Source of the DNA: Bacteroidota bacterium
GTDB taxonomy: Bacteria > Bacteroidota > Bacteroidia > Bacteroidales > F082
Assembly (NCBI GenBank): GCA_020444415.1
Contig: JAHLLA010000008.1
Location: 62,001-126,000 of the forward strand
Direction: 5' to 3'
Length of the DNA: 64,000 nucleotides
Made by a program: the position numbers and the translations under genes
Shown here: piece after piece, positions 8,778 to 18,619 of the stretch
Position numbering within the stretch: the stretch's first letter is position 1
Layout of the letters: each line of letters begins with the position of its first letter
The notes under the pieces: model-generated
The model's input: the letters and a program-made list of their open reading frames with translations, nothing else
Told to the model about the DNA's origin: nothing
The model's database searches: none

Positions 8778-10205
8778 TTGAAGTATCAACAAAAAGCCAT
8801 AGAAAATCTCCTGTCTGAAAAAAAATTTCCGAAAGCAGCTTCCATTCGTGCCCTGCCAAGCTCAGGTTCAGACCGGCAATATTTCCGAGTGGATTTCGAT
8901 AATGGTTCCTCTGATTCTATATTAGCAGCTTATAATCCTGATGTACAGGAAAATATGGCATGGAATTCTTTCAGTTCGCATTTCAGATCTTTGGGTTTTC
9001 ATGTGCCCGAAATACTAGCCAGGGATGAATCGTATCGCTATTTTCTGTTGCAGGACCTGGGAAATACAAGTTTGTTTTACCATGTTTCGCAAGGTATAAA
9101 CGAAGAGGTGATCGGTTATTACAAAAGAGCCTTACAAGACCTGATTGGATTCCAGGTGGAAGGAATCAAAAGATTGGATTTGGATGTTGCTTATCCCGCA
9201 ACGAGATTCGACCTGCGATCCGTTATGTGGGATCTGAACTATTTCAAATACTACTTCGTTAAACCGAATGGCATTATTTTTAACGAAGCCCGGCTGGAAG
9301 ATGACTTTGAAGTGTTTGCCGCTCATTTACTGGAAGCGGAATCCGAATATTTTATGTACCGCGATTTTCAGTCGAGAAACATCATGATCCACAATGATGA
9401 ACTTTGGTATATCGATTTCCAGGGAGGCAGGAAAGGACCTTTGCAATACGACCTTGTATCACTATTGTTCCAGGCGAGGGCGAATCTCAGCCCTGAACTC
9501 AGGTCGGAACTGAAATCCTATTATCTGAAAGAATTAGAAAAAGTAATGCCCGGTAAAACCAGATCCTTCAATACACACTATCCCGCTTTTATACTTTTCC
9601 GCCTGATGCAGGTATTAGGTGCATACGGATTCAGGGGGCAATTGCAACGAAAAACTCATTTTTTAAAAAGTACAAAGTTGGCTGTTAAAAGCCTTACTGA
9701 TCAGCTTGAGCATGCGAAACCGGAATTAGTTTTACCGGAACTCTATTCTATCTTTGAGCAAATCATCGCATTGCATCAAAAGAAAGCTGAATCAGCAGAA
9801 AAGGGAAAGCTAAAGATCAAAATCAATAGCTTTTCATTCATCCAAAGCGGCATTCCGGATGACCCCACTCAAAATGGGGGTGGTTTTGTTTTCGACTGCC
9901 GGGCATTGCCCAACCCGGGACGTATAAAAGAATTGCGTGATTTTAATGGCTTGCAGGATCCGGTGATCCATTACCTGGATAATAAGGGAGAAGTGAAAAA
10001 GTTTCTTGATAATATGTACCTGATCATCGATCAGAGTATTGACAACTACCTGGAACGCGGCTTTGAAAATTTACAGGTCAATTTTGGATGCACCGGTGGT
10101 AAACACCGCTCGGTTTATTGCGCTGAAATGCTGGCAAAAAAACTGACAGAACAATATCAGAATTTGGATATTTGTGTAAACCACCTGATGTCGAACGATT
10201 GGTAA
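8778..10205 (+). CDS. AmgK-like phosphotransferase fused to a RapZ C-terminal domain
   Basis: A two-domain cytoplasmic protein, 475 residues from the TTG at 8778 (487 if the ATG at 8742 is used). N-terminal half: aminoglycoside-phosphotransferase/choline-kinase fold, with a glycine/serine loop (PSSGSDRQYFR), the catalytic YRDFQSRN (Asp about 196) and metal-binding IDFQGGRKGP (Asp about 213). This resembles AmgK-type MurNAc/GlcNAc anomeric kinases. C-terminal 120 residues: RapZ C-terminal domain, with FDCRALPNPG and CTGGKHRSVYCAE. In E. coli that domain senses glucosamine-6-phosphate and binds small RNA. The next gene, 12 bp away, is MurU-like, which supports an amino-sugar recycling role. The exact substrate is inferred. 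Confidence 0.88.
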   Translation: MKYQQKAIENLLSEKKFPKAASIRALPSSGSDRQYFRVDFDNGSSDSILAAYNPDVQENMAWNSFSSHFRSLGFHVPEILARDESYRYFLLQDLGNTSLFYHVSQGINEEVIGYYKRALQDLIGFQVEGIKRLDLDVAYPATRFDLRSVMWDLNYFKYYFVKPNGIIFNEARLEDDFEVFAAHLLEAESEYFMYRDFQSRNIMIHNDELWYIDFQGGRKGPLQYDLVSLLFQARANLSPELRSELKSYYLKELEKVMPGKTRSFNTHYPAFILFRLMQVLGAYGFRGQLQRKTHFLKSTKLAVKSLTDQLEHAKPELVLPELYSIFEQIIALHQKKAESAEKGKLKIKINSFSFIQSGIPDDPTQNGGGFVFDCRALPNPGRIKELRDFNGLQDPVIHYLDNKGEVKKFLDNMYLIIDQSIDNYLERGFENLQVNFGCTGGKHRSVYCAEMLAKKLTEQYQNLDICVNHLMSNDW

Positions 10206-10217
10206 AAATGTAAATAG

Positions 10218-10940
10218 ATGAAGGCATTTATTTTGGCAGCAGGTTTAGGAAGCAGGTTTGGCGAGATTACAAATGACAAGCCCAAAGCGCTGGTTCAATT
10301 AAACGGTCAGGCACTCCTGGGCCGGTTAATCAATTATCTTAAGGGGCAGGGATTTGATCATTTTCTGGTGAATATTCACCATCATGGGCAAATGGTGGTC
10401 GATTATTTGAAAAACAACAAAAATTTTGATGTTCATATTGAAATATCGGACGAAAGGTCTGAGCTGCTTGACACGGGTGGTGCCATTCTTAAAGCCCATG
10501 AATTTTTTAAGGGCAATGACCCGGTTCTGATCCATAACGTCGATATCATTTCGGAAGTAAATCTCAAAAAGATGCTTTCTTATCACATAAATAATAATAC
10601 CCTGGCAACGCTTTGCGTTAGAAAAAGAGACACGGACCGAAGCCTGGTATTTGATGACAAAATGGTATTGAAAGGTTGGAAAAACAAAAAAACGGATGAA
10701 TACAAATGGGTGGATGCGCCTCTTTCAAACTACCTATCGCTCGCTTATAGTGGTATTTATTTTGCTGACCCGGGCTTTCCAGATCAATTAACACTTACCG
10801 GTAAATTTTCCATTATTGACGGGTGGTTAACCTTGGCTATGCCAGACCAGATAAAGGGATACATGGACAATTCGGAAAAATGGTTTGATGTGGGAACCAG
10901 GGAGAAGCTTCAAATCGCTGAAACCTACTTAAAATCATAA
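10218..10940 (+). CDS. MurU-like sugar-1-phosphate nucleotidyltransferase
   Basis: A 240-residue nucleotidyltransferase of the GT-A-like NTP-transferase family. The N-terminal signature LAAGLGSRF (residues 6-14) plus the KPKAL lysine motif (21-25) form the nucleotide site. DTGGAI near 86-91 and HNVDI near 106-110 (metal-binding Asp) follow. In Pseudomonas, MurU converts MurNAc-1-phosphate to UDP-MurNAc directly after AmgK, bypassing de novo synthesis and fosfomycin. The adjacent AmgK-like kinase makes that the likeliest role. Alternatives are other sugar-1-phosphate or phosphocholine-type cytidylyl/uridylyl transfers. Operonic with both neighbours (gaps 12 and 5 bp). Confidence 0.87.
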   Translation: MKAFILAAGLGSRFGEITNDKPKALVQLNGQALLGRLINYLKGQGFDHFLVNIHHHGQMVVDYLKNNKNFDVHIEISDERSELLDTGGAILKAHEFFKGNDPVLIHNVDIISEVNLKKMLSYHINNNTLATLCVRKRDTDRSLVFDDKMVLKGWKNKKTDEYKWVDAPLSNYLSLAYSGIYFADPGFPDQLTLTGKFSIIDGWLTLAMPDQIKGYMDNSEKWFDVGTREKLQIAETYLKS

Positions 10941-10945
10941 CAATT

Positions 10946-13774
10946 TTGAAAAAGTTTTTAGAAAAAGTAGCAGAAGAAATTTTAGGGATTGAGGATTCCC
11001 GTCATACGGGCCTGGCTGTAGTACTTCCTAACAAACGATCGGAAATATTTCTTAAAAATTATTTGAAAGAAAAAACTACCGAAACCTTCTGGCTACCCGA
11101 GTTTTATACTACTGATGAATTTATTGTTCAACACAGCGGTTTGTACCAACTCGACCCCATTCTTATCTATTTTGAACTTTATGATATCCATAAGGAGTTG
11201 CTGGCTGGCGAAGCCATGCCCATTGAAGACTTCCTGAACTGGGCACCCATCATGTTATCCGACTTTAATGATATTGATCTCTACCAGGCCGATGCAGCAA
11301 ATGTTTTCAAACACCTGACCGAGGCAAAAGCCATTGAGCAATGGAACCTTTCGGGTCAGCCTCTTACCGCACTGCAATCGGATTATTTGGCGTTTTATCA
11401 ATCCCTGTTCAATTATTATACATCCTTAAGATCGCGCTTGATTGCGAAAAAATCGGGATATAAAGGGATGATTTATCAGTATCTTGCTGAAAACATGGAA
11501 ACACTTATAAAAACATCACAAAACAAAGCGTATATATGTGTCGGATTCAACGCGCTTTCAAAAGCTGAAAAGGATATTTTTAGTTACCTGAAAGACCATT
11601 TTAAAACCACATTTTACTGGGATGCGGATGCCTATTATATGCAACCTGAAGCATATGGCTTAACACAAATGGAAGCCGGTAGGTTTATACGTGAACTGAT
11701 AAAGGAGTGGAAACTGAAAGATGTCAAATGGATCGGTACCGATTTAATCGAAAGTAAAAAACAGATACACATTCATGGCATCTCCAAGCCGGTTGGACAG
11801 GTAAAATATGCCGGCAAGCAGCTATCCACATGGTTTGAAAAAAAGAAGGTTGCACCTGATCAAATGGATACGGCCATCGTGTTGGCTGATGAAAACCTCC
11901 TGCTCCCTTTACTCCATTCCCTGCCCGACTTGGTTGTTGAGGGAAGGAAGATTACCTACAATATTACTATGGGTTATCCGCTCAAAAACTCCGGATTAAG
12001 CAGGTTTATCCAACAATGGCTTGCTTTGGTTGTAAAAGCAGAAGAACACAAAAACAAAAAATATGCTACTGACACGCTCATCAACCTGTTAAAAAGCGCA
12101 ACTATTAAAAAGCTGTTCGAAAATGGAGCATCAGATTCGCGAAAATCCATCATAAAAGATCTTACCATATCCAACCAGATGTTTATGGATATCAGCAATA
12201 TCCGAAAAATTGTTGAATCAAAAAAGAATGAATTACTCAGCCGGCTTTTAACAATTTTACTTAAAGATAACATACGGGCAGATGAATTTATCCTTTCCAT
12301 GATTGAACTTGTTCAATTGCTGGCTTCGCGTATTACTGAGGAGGAAAAAAAAGAGAACCCAATTCAAGGGGAGCAAATTAATTTAGTATTTGGTATCATT
12401 AAAAAGTTGCAGTCGCTGCTACTGAACCTTTCCACGGAGATCAGCCTGAAAGCTTTACAGAAAATTCTGATACAACTATTCCGCAGCAGCGAGATCAGCC
12501 TCAAGGGAGAACCTCTTAAAGGCATACAGATTATGGGAATGCTCGAGACCCGGAACCTCGACTTCAAGAATATCATTTTCCTTTCAGCCAATGAGGGTTT
12601 GTTGCCAAAGTCTTCCAACCCTGAGTCTTTTATCCCTTTCGACATCCGGTATGCGAACCATCTACCGCTACCCAAAGAGCAAAACGATGTAGCAACTTAC
12701 CACTTTTACAGGTTATTGCAACGAGCCAATAATGTCAGCATTCTATATAATACAGATAGCGATAAATTGGGAAGTGGTGAAAAGAGCAGGTTTATACTGC
12801 AACTGGAAAATGAACTTTCAAAAATTAATCCTTCCATCCGAGTTAAAAACCATTTGACAAATGTTGGTATTGAAAAAATTCCCGTTACACATGCGATATC
12901 TATAAAGAAGGATACGGATATTTTAAAACGTATTGCTGATAAAGGCAATAGCGGTTTATCAGCTTCTGCTCTGATTGTGTACAGAAATTGCTCTTTGAAG
13001 TTTTATTTCAGGGAAATCTTAAAGCTTGAAGAAAATAGTAAAATAGCTTCGGAAATTGAGTTCAACATTTTTGGAAATGCCATACATAATGTGCTGGAAG
13101 ACATGTATAAACAATTTATTGGTAAATTGATAGATCCGGACATACTCAAGCAAAAAATGACCGAAATTGACGGGCTTCTGAAAAATGCCTTCCACGAAAA
13201 TTATGAAGGCGGCCATATTGCCACCGGAAAAAACTTCCTGATCTATGAGGTAGCAAAAAAGTACATTGAACAGTTCATAAAAGTTGAAACAGAAGACCCA
13301 TTAACAGCCGAAAAACAAATTGTTGGCTTAGAAGAGAAAATTGAAATACGCTTTCAGGTTGAGGATAATGAAGTGAAGCTGAAAGGATACCTCGACAGGG
13401 TTGAAAAACTCAAAGATGAAACCATCCGAATTATTGATTATAAAACCGGCAGAGTGGAGCCCGGCGATTTGGTACTGAAAGATTGGGATGAGATAGCTGA
13501 CAAAAAGAAGGACAAATTGTTCCAATTGCTTTTTTATGCCTTTCTCTATCAAAAAAAATATAAACCGGTTCATATACCTGAACTCGGAATATATAGTTTG
13601 AGAATGCGTTCGTGTGGTTTGATAAAACCAAAACTGCCCGATGAAGAAAATTATTTTGAAGCCTATCTGGCGGGGCTCATCCATGAGATTTTTGATCCAT
13701 CCTTATCTTTTGAACAAACAACGGACCAACAAATATGCGACTACTGCGACTACAAAGACATTTGCAATAAATAA
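10946..13774 (+). CDS. AddB-like PD-(D/E)XK nuclease family protein
   Basis: A 942-residue protein starting at TTG 10946, five bases after the preceding stop. The C-terminal 250 residues hold a RecB-type nuclease: IIDYKTG with Asp831 and Lys833 as catalytic residues. One cysteine lies upstream of the nuclease (YRNCSLKF) and three at the end (CX2CX5C), matching the Fe-S cluster layout of AddB nucleases. The N-terminal and central part is an inactivated UvrD-like helicase fold; I see no intact Walker A. AddB works with AddA in double-strand break processing. No addA lies in this window, so the partner would be elsewhere or absent. Why it shares an operon with amino-sugar genes is not clear. Confidence 0.85.
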   Translation: MKKFLEKVAEEILGIEDSRHTGLAVVLPNKRSEIFLKNYLKEKTTETFWLPEFYTTDEFIVQHSGLYQLDPILIYFELYDIHKELLAGEAMPIEDFLNWAPIMLSDFNDIDLYQADAANVFKHLTEAKAIEQWNLSGQPLTALQSDYLAFYQSLFNYYTSLRSRLIAKKSGYKGMIYQYLAENMETLIKTSQNKAYICVGFNALSKAEKDIFSYLKDHFKTTFYWDADAYYMQPEAYGLTQMEAGRFIRELIKEWKLKDVKWIGTDLIESKKQIHIHGISKPVGQVKYAGKQLSTWFEKKKVAPDQMDTAIVLADENLLLPLLHSLPDLVVEGRKITYNITMGYPLKNSGLSRFIQQWLALVVKAEEHKNKKYATDTLINLLKSATIKKLFENGASDSRKSIIKDLTISNQMFMDISNIRKIVESKKNELLSRLLTILLKDNIRADEFILSMIELVQLLASRITEEEKKENPIQGEQINLVFGIIKKLQSLLLNLSTEISLKALQKILIQLFRSSEISLKGEPLKGIQIMGMLETRNLDFKNIIFLSANEGLLPKSSNPESFIPFDIRYANHLPLPKEQNDVATYHFYRLLQRANNVSILYNTDSDKLGSGEKSRFILQLENELSKINPSIRVKNHLTNVGIEKIPVTHAISIKKDTDILKRIADKGNSGLSASALIVYRNCSLKFYFREILKLEENSKIASEIEFNIFGNAIHNVLEDMYKQFIGKLIDPDILKQKMTEIDGLLKNAFHENYEGGHIATGKNFLIYEVAKKYIEQFIKVETEDPLTAEKQIVGLEEKIEIRFQVEDNEVKLKGYLDRVEKLKDETIRIIDYKTGRVEPGDLVLKDWDEIADKKKDKLFQLLFYAFLYQKKYKPVHIPELGIYSLRMRSCGLIKPKLPDEENYFEAYLAGLIHEIFDPSLSFEQTTDQQICDYCDYKDICNK

Positions 13775-13960
13775 GCAGAAAGGCAAGCAGGGGAGAGGAA
13801 AATAAGAATCATCCCGACCTGAAATAGCCCGGTACGACAATTAAACGATTAAGATTAGGAGACTTCTAACCATTGAAACCTTTTAATATTATTCTTAAGC
13901 GATAATAATTATTGGATGAAACAGATGAAGGCTAAGTAGTAAAAAAATAAACGTTACGCT

Positions 13961-14749
13961 TTACTCATCAAAAATCCTTTTCAATAAACGGAGTTTGTGG
14001 GTGTATTTTCTTTCCTGCTCATTAAAGATGCCGTTATGATCGATTTTATCGATACGCACTTTACCGGAAGCATGGATAATATGCTCATTGTCAAGAATAA
14101 TACCCACATGTACAAAGTGACCTTCCTCGTTCTCAAAAAACGCCAGGTCGCCCAGGTGGGTTTCATGCACAAAATTAACCAACTCTCCCTGCTGTGCCTG
14201 TTGCGAAGCATCACGCCTGAGAAATATGCCCGACAATTTGTACACCATTTGAACAAGACCCGAACAGTCGATGCCAAAAGGTGACTTTCCGCCCCATAGA
14301 TAGGGGGCATTCAGGTATTTTAAGGCAGTTTTTCCTATCTCTTCTTTTTTAGGATTCTGAGCTACAGGAATGTAATTACCCGGAAATGAAAAGCTGTTGT
14401 TTTCGATGGTAAATGTATCATTTATCAAATGAGGCAACTGGCTGCCCAAAACCAGTTGATAGATGGAATTGTCTTCTGTTAACCGGCATTCACTTACAAT
14501 ATCTGTTGAAAAGAAACGGGCCGAAGCCAAAAATAAATTATAAGTTTCTTCTGACACTTGCTGAAGCTGCTTTTTATCCACCCAGCCTTCATAGCCATCG
14601 TCCATGCTTTCTATCAGATACCAGTTTTCAAATGCATCTTTTATTTCCGCAAAATCGCCAAACAATAATTGATTTACCATCTCATTTTTGTCGCCGGGAG
14701 ATTTCCTAACTGCTACCAAAGTTTGTAAGCTTATACCGTATGTTGCCAT
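13961..14749 (-). CDS. NlpC/P60 (C40) peptidase, YkfC-like
   Basis: A 262-residue protein from the ATG at 14749 (a TTG two codons earlier is in frame). An N-terminal SH3-like region (about 5-65, with GYEGWVDKKQL) and a second SH3-like region lead into an NlpC/P60 domain from about 135. Catalytic Cys162 lies in GIDCSGLV, His214 in HVGIIL and His226 near IIHASG. No signal peptide is present, so it should be cytoplasmic. Such enzymes (YkfC type) cut gamma-D-Glu-diamino acid bonds of imported muropeptides. This fits peptidoglycan recycling together with the AmgK/MurU-like genes 3 kb away. Divergent from the PgpH gene with only 54 bp between starts. Confidence 0.85.
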   Translation of the reverse strand: MATYGISLQTLVAVRKSPGDKNEMVNQLLFGDFAEIKDAFENWYLIESMDDGYEGWVDKKQLQQVSEETYNLFLASARFFSTDIVSECRLTEDNSIYQLVLGSQLPHLINDTFTIENNSFSFPGNYIPVAQNPKKEEIGKTALKYLNAPYLWGGKSPFGIDCSGLVQMVYKLSGIFLRRDASQQAQQGELVNFVHETHLGDLAFFENEEGHFVHVGIILDNEHIIHASGKVRIDKIDHNGIFNEQERKYTHKLRLLKRIFDE

Positions 14750-14776
14750 AATCAATGATTTACAAGAACCTTTTAT

Positions 14777-14784
14777 TACTTTTG
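14777..14784 (+). promoter_or_regulatory. -7 box of the PgpH promoter
   Basis: TACTTTTG, an exact TAnnTTTG match, 20 bp upstream of the ATG at 14804, in the short region shared with the divergent C40 peptidase gene. Confidence 0.5.
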
Positions 14785-14803
14785 CGTTGTAAATGTAATT
14801 CGA

Positions 14804-16870
14804 ATGAATACAATATTGTCAAAATTACAACATAATTATTACGACATCCTAAAGGTGTTGCTATTTATCCTTGCGATTGCGCTTGTGGTTTGGATCAGTC
14901 CAAGGGAAAGCATGTTCAAGTATGAATTCAATATTGGGAAACCCTGGAATCACAACGATCTTATTGCTCCGTACGATTTTTCTATCTATAAAACCGATAA
15001 ACAGATTGCGGAGGAAAAGGAGCAGGTATTAAAAAACTTCAGGCCTTATTTCAGGTATGATGAAGACGTTACCGAATCAGGGCGGTATATGTTAATTGAG
15101 AATTTTGGTGAGTTATGGCAGGTAAGCGATGCGAGCCAGCGCTCGGAAGATTCCGTAAGACTGTTGAAGGTTTTAAAAAAGATTTATGACGATATTCAGA
15201 AAAAAGGCGTAATCCAGTATCATGAAATACTGGAAGGTAAGGGGCCGGAATATCCGATCAGGATTATCCGTGGGAATGAATTATCCAACGCGAACCTGGG
15301 TTCTTTCTATGATGTGAACACGGCCAATGAATACGCGAATGAAAAGATTACAAAGTTAAAGGATCAGGATAGCTCATTGCTAAAATTGATTATCAGTCAG
15401 TCGTTGGTCCAAAATGTTTTTTACGACCAGCAAAAAAGTGTAGCTGAAAGTACTGAATTGCTAAATCGTATTTCGTCTACCCATGGACTGGTTCAAAAAG
15501 GAGAACTCATTATTTCAACAGGCGAGTTGGTGAATCCTGATAAATATCAGGTGCTGATGTCGTTAAAACGTGATTATGAGCAGGATTTAGGAGGTGCCGA
15601 ATCGCAATACTTTATAATTACGGGTAATGCATTACTTATTATCTTATTATTTCTGATCGAGTTTTTGTTCATATTCCTCTATTACAAAAATATTTTCGAC
15701 TCGCTGAAATTTATTGTATTGATATTGATAAGCCAGCTTGTATTGATCGTTATTACTCATTACATATTCCGTTCATTTCCGCAATGGACATATATGATTC
15801 CATTTGCCATATTGCCAATTTTAATAGCGGTTTTCGTAAACAGGCGTATTGCTATTATTGTACACCTGGTTACTGTATTGATCCTCGGGTTTTATGCACC
15901 CAATAGTTTCAACTTCTTCTACACCCAATTTACATCAGGATTGATCGCAGTGTTCACCGTTGGTGATCTCTCAAAAAGGGCTGATCTTTTTAAAACGTCA
16001 CTATTTATTTTTCTCACTTACATTGTTGTGTATCTGAGTATGCTGTTCGTTCAGGAAGGATCGCTGGATAGTTTCTCATATTTGACGATATTATATCTGG
16101 CGGGCAGTTCAATATTGGTTTTACTTGCTTTCCCACTCATATTCCTGTACGAGAAACTATTTCGTATTGTAACCCACCTGACGCTTCTTGAGCTTTCGAA
16201 TACCAACAATACATTGCTGAGAGAACTATCGGAAAAAGCACCGGGTACATTTCAGCATTCTTTGCAGGTGGCCAACCTGGCATCAGAAGCACTTTATGTA
16301 ATCGGGGGTGATGCATTAATGGCACGAACGGGTGCTTTATACCATGATATTGGCAAGATGTATAACCCGATGTATTTTGTAGAGAACCAAACTTCAGGTT
16401 ACAACCCGCATGATGAACTTTCGTACGAAGACAGTGCCCGGATTATCATCGGCCACGTGTTGGACGGTATTGAAATGGCACGCAAAGCCGGTTTGCCCGA
16501 GCAAATTATCGATTTCATCCGGACGCATCACGGAACCCGCCGGGTAGAATATTTTTACCGCCTTGAAAAGAAAATGAAGCAAGGAATGGAAGTGGACGAA
16601 ACAGAATTCAGATACCACGGGCCCATTCCGTTTTCGCGTGAAACTGCTGTGGTAATGATGGCGGATTCCATTGAAGCTGCTTCGCGAAGCATCAATAAAC
16701 CCGATGAGCAAAAAATCAACGACCTTGTTGAGAACATTGTCAGCTCACTGATGGACGGAAATCAGTTCATCAACTCGAATATGACCCTGCGCGAAATTAA
16801 CACGGTTAAAAAGGTGTTGAAGAAAAAGATCATGAACATCAACCATGTACGCATCGCCTATCCTGATTAG
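14804..16870 (+). CDS. pgpH: PgpH-type 7TM HD-domain phosphohydrolase (c-di-AMP phosphodiesterase)
   Basis: A 688-residue membrane protein. One N-terminal TM helix (about 16-33) is followed by an extracytoplasmic 7TMR-HDED domain (about 45-265), then a bundle of hydrophobic segments (about 270-470) and a cytoplasmic HD domain (about 480-680). The HD signature is YHDIGKM (His514, Asp515), with upstream FQHSLQVANL and downstream IIGHVLDG and RTHHGT, all metal-ligand motifs of HDc. PgpH hydrolyses the second messenger c-di-AMP to pApA and affects turgor and wall homeostasis. Converges on the minus-strand barrel gene, 5 bp apart. Confidence 0.92.
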   Translation: MNTILSKLQHNYYDILKVLLFILAIALVVWISPRESMFKYEFNIGKPWNHNDLIAPYDFSIYKTDKQIAEEKEQVLKNFRPYFRYDEDVTESGRYMLIENFGELWQVSDASQRSEDSVRLLKVLKKIYDDIQKKGVIQYHEILEGKGPEYPIRIIRGNELSNANLGSFYDVNTANEYANEKITKLKDQDSSLLKLIISQSLVQNVFYDQQKSVAESTELLNRISSTHGLVQKGELIISTGELVNPDKYQVLMSLKRDYEQDLGGAESQYFIITGNALLIILLFLIEFLFIFLYYKNIFDSLKFIVLILISQLVLIVITHYIFRSFPQWTYMIPFAILPILIAVFVNRRIAIIVHLVTVLILGFYAPNSFNFFYTQFTSGLIAVFTVGDLSKRADLFKTSLFIFLTYIVVYLSMLFVQEGSLDSFSYLTILYLAGSSILVLLAFPLIFLYEKLFRIVTHLTLLELSNTNNTLLRELSEKAPGTFQHSLQVANLASEALYVIGGDALMARTGALYHDIGKMYNPMYFVENQTSGYNPHDELSYEDSARIIIGHVLDGIEMARKAGLPEQIIDFIRTHHGTRRVEYFYRLEKKMKQGMEVDETEFRYHGPIPFSRETAVVMMADSIEAASRSINKPDEQKINDLVENIVSSLMDGNQFINSNMTLREINTVKKVLKKKIMNINHVRIAYPD

Positions 16871-16875
16871 TACAT

Positions 16876-18594
16876 TTAAAATTTATAACTGATACCTGCC
16901 ATTACATTGATGCCCTGCACAGGGTACTGATAATAATATTCATAGTTCCGGTTAAGTAGGTTGGTCAATTTTAAAAATACAGAGAAATTTTCCTTTAACT
17001 GATAATCAACACCCAGGTTTACATCAAAAAATGAGTCGAGTGTTATTTCAGTTGGTGCCAGTCCCCTGGGATCAAGCGCATAGCGTTTTCCTATATAATA
17101 AACCTCTGTCCATACATTCACCTTATTCGCAAACAAGTAGGATGCCCCCAGTTTGACTTCCGAAATAGGTTTATGATACGATTGGTTGAGTGTATTTAAA
17201 CCGTATATGTTATAATACGCTGCCAGCCAGGTTTTAAATTTCGAATCCAATGTATAAGTGATTTCACCTTTCAGTTGTGTTACATTTCCATTATCATACA
17301 GAATATTGAATTTATTCCTGGGCCCATCCGGGGTCAGGCTTGGCGTATGCTGAGTGATGATATTTGTGTAAAAATATTCATTGTTAAAGCGGGTCCATTT
17401 GGCTTCCAGGTTGTAACCTACTTTCTGACCGAGATTACCCCGCAAACCTCCAAAGGCAATAAACCTGTTATCTTTCCATTTGCTGTTGATGGCTGTAAGC
17501 ATCCATGGGTTTTCCGCAGAAAGATCCCGTAAACTTATTTTTTCCAATCCACCGCCAATTCCAGCATATAGCGTCAGGTATTCAGGATATAGTTCTACCG
17601 ATGCATCAATCTCAGGATAAAATTTAAGCTTAGAACCTGCGCTCAGATAATTAAAGCTTAAGCCTACTTTAAAATTAATGATACCATACCTGGCTTTGAA
17701 ATAGGGTGTAGCATTCACCAGATACTCGTTGGTTGTTTTCAGTGTATCCGTATTGTTGTAATAAATCACATGGCCATCCAATCCTAAATACTGGTAATTG
17801 AGCACTTTGGTCACTTCGAATGACTTGTAGAAATCAAAAGCCAGTTCTGCATTTGCTTCAGATGATTTATACTTGTCGAAAAAATAGTAGCCTGAAATAT
17901 CTAATGAATGAACCAATTTTTTATCGCTTTTATAATTGCTTCTGATGCCGATATTACCATCGAAGAGGTTATACATTTGCTTCAGACCATTTTCATTGAT
18001 GGTCATTTCTGGATAATCGGCCGGAAGATAACCGTAGTACCTGTTGGTATTCAGTTCGTAAGTGAATCCTAAATCAAGAATGTGATCGTTGATGAACTTA
18101 TTGAACTCAAGGGCTGCTTTTGTATCTGAATAAGGGTTTACATATTCGGGAATGTTCTTAAAAGCGGACAAATGATAGATTTCTGCTGTAAATCGGTGTT
18201 GGCTTCTTTTGCCACTTGAATGAAAAAAGTTCAGGTAGGGGCTGAACTGGCTTCCAAATCCTAGCAACAACAGGTTTTGTGAAATCTTCTCCCTTTTATC
18301 GACATTGATATTGGCAGGCGTTATGGGTTCCAGTGTTATACGTGTATCCGACTGCCGGTCGATATGATTAAATTCAAATTCAGGATTCGTAAATGAGAAT
18401 GAATGTGTTTCAGGCTTTTGGTTGACCTTATAAGCTTCGTTGATTGAAGGGTCAAAAGAACCTATTATGGTTACCTGTTCATTATGGTTTTTATCTGTTG
18501 TTTCTTCTTGCTGACCAAACGCTATTTGCATCGCTGTTGTTTGAATGAACAAGACGATAAGCGCAAATTTGATTTGTATGTTGATTCCTTTCAT
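16876..18594 (-). CDS. Outer-membrane beta-barrel protein, TonB-receptor-like
   Basis: A protein of about 572 residues. The start at 18594 (MKGINIQIKFALIVLFIQ) gives a normal signal peptide. An ATG at 18627, overlapping the stop of the upstream TPR gene by 8 bp, is also possible and would imply translational coupling. The mature protein is rich in alternating aromatic/polar strands, and its last segment (SVFLKLTNLLNRNYEYYYQY, ending in SYKF) is typical of a TonB-dependent receptor barrel terminus. No plug domain is evident, so it is a barrel only, shorter than full receptors. Probably works with the adjacent 1003-residue TPR protein; substrate unknown. Confidence 0.8.
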   Translation of the reverse strand: MKGINIQIKFALIVLFIQTTAMQIAFGQQEETTDKNHNEQVTIIGSFDPSINEAYKVNQKPETHSFSFTNPEFEFNHIDRQSDTRITLEPITPANINVDKREKISQNLLLLGFGSQFSPYLNFFHSSGKRSQHRFTAEIYHLSAFKNIPEYVNPYSDTKAALEFNKFINDHILDLGFTYELNTNRYYGYLPADYPEMTINENGLKQMYNLFDGNIGIRSNYKSDKKLVHSLDISGYYFFDKYKSSEANAELAFDFYKSFEVTKVLNYQYLGLDGHVIYYNNTDTLKTTNEYLVNATPYFKARYGIINFKVGLSFNYLSAGSKLKFYPEIDASVELYPEYLTLYAGIGGGLEKISLRDLSAENPWMLTAINSKWKDNRFIAFGGLRGNLGQKVGYNLEAKWTRFNNEYFYTNIITQHTPSLTPDGPRNKFNILYDNGNVTQLKGEITYTLDSKFKTWLAAYYNIYGLNTLNQSYHKPISEVKLGASYLFANKVNVWTEVYYIGKRYALDPRGLAPTEITLDSFFDVNLGVDYQLKENFSVFLKLTNLLNRNYEYYYQYPVQGINVMAGISYKF

Positions 18595-18619
18595 CGGTTG
18601 ATTGCTTTTGATGCTGATA

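Noticed and set aside
13775-13960. Possible small gene between the AddB-like gene and the C40 peptidase
   Set aside because: No frame with start and protein-like composition; only a weak hairpin near 13943-13958 that may terminate the minus-strand gene.
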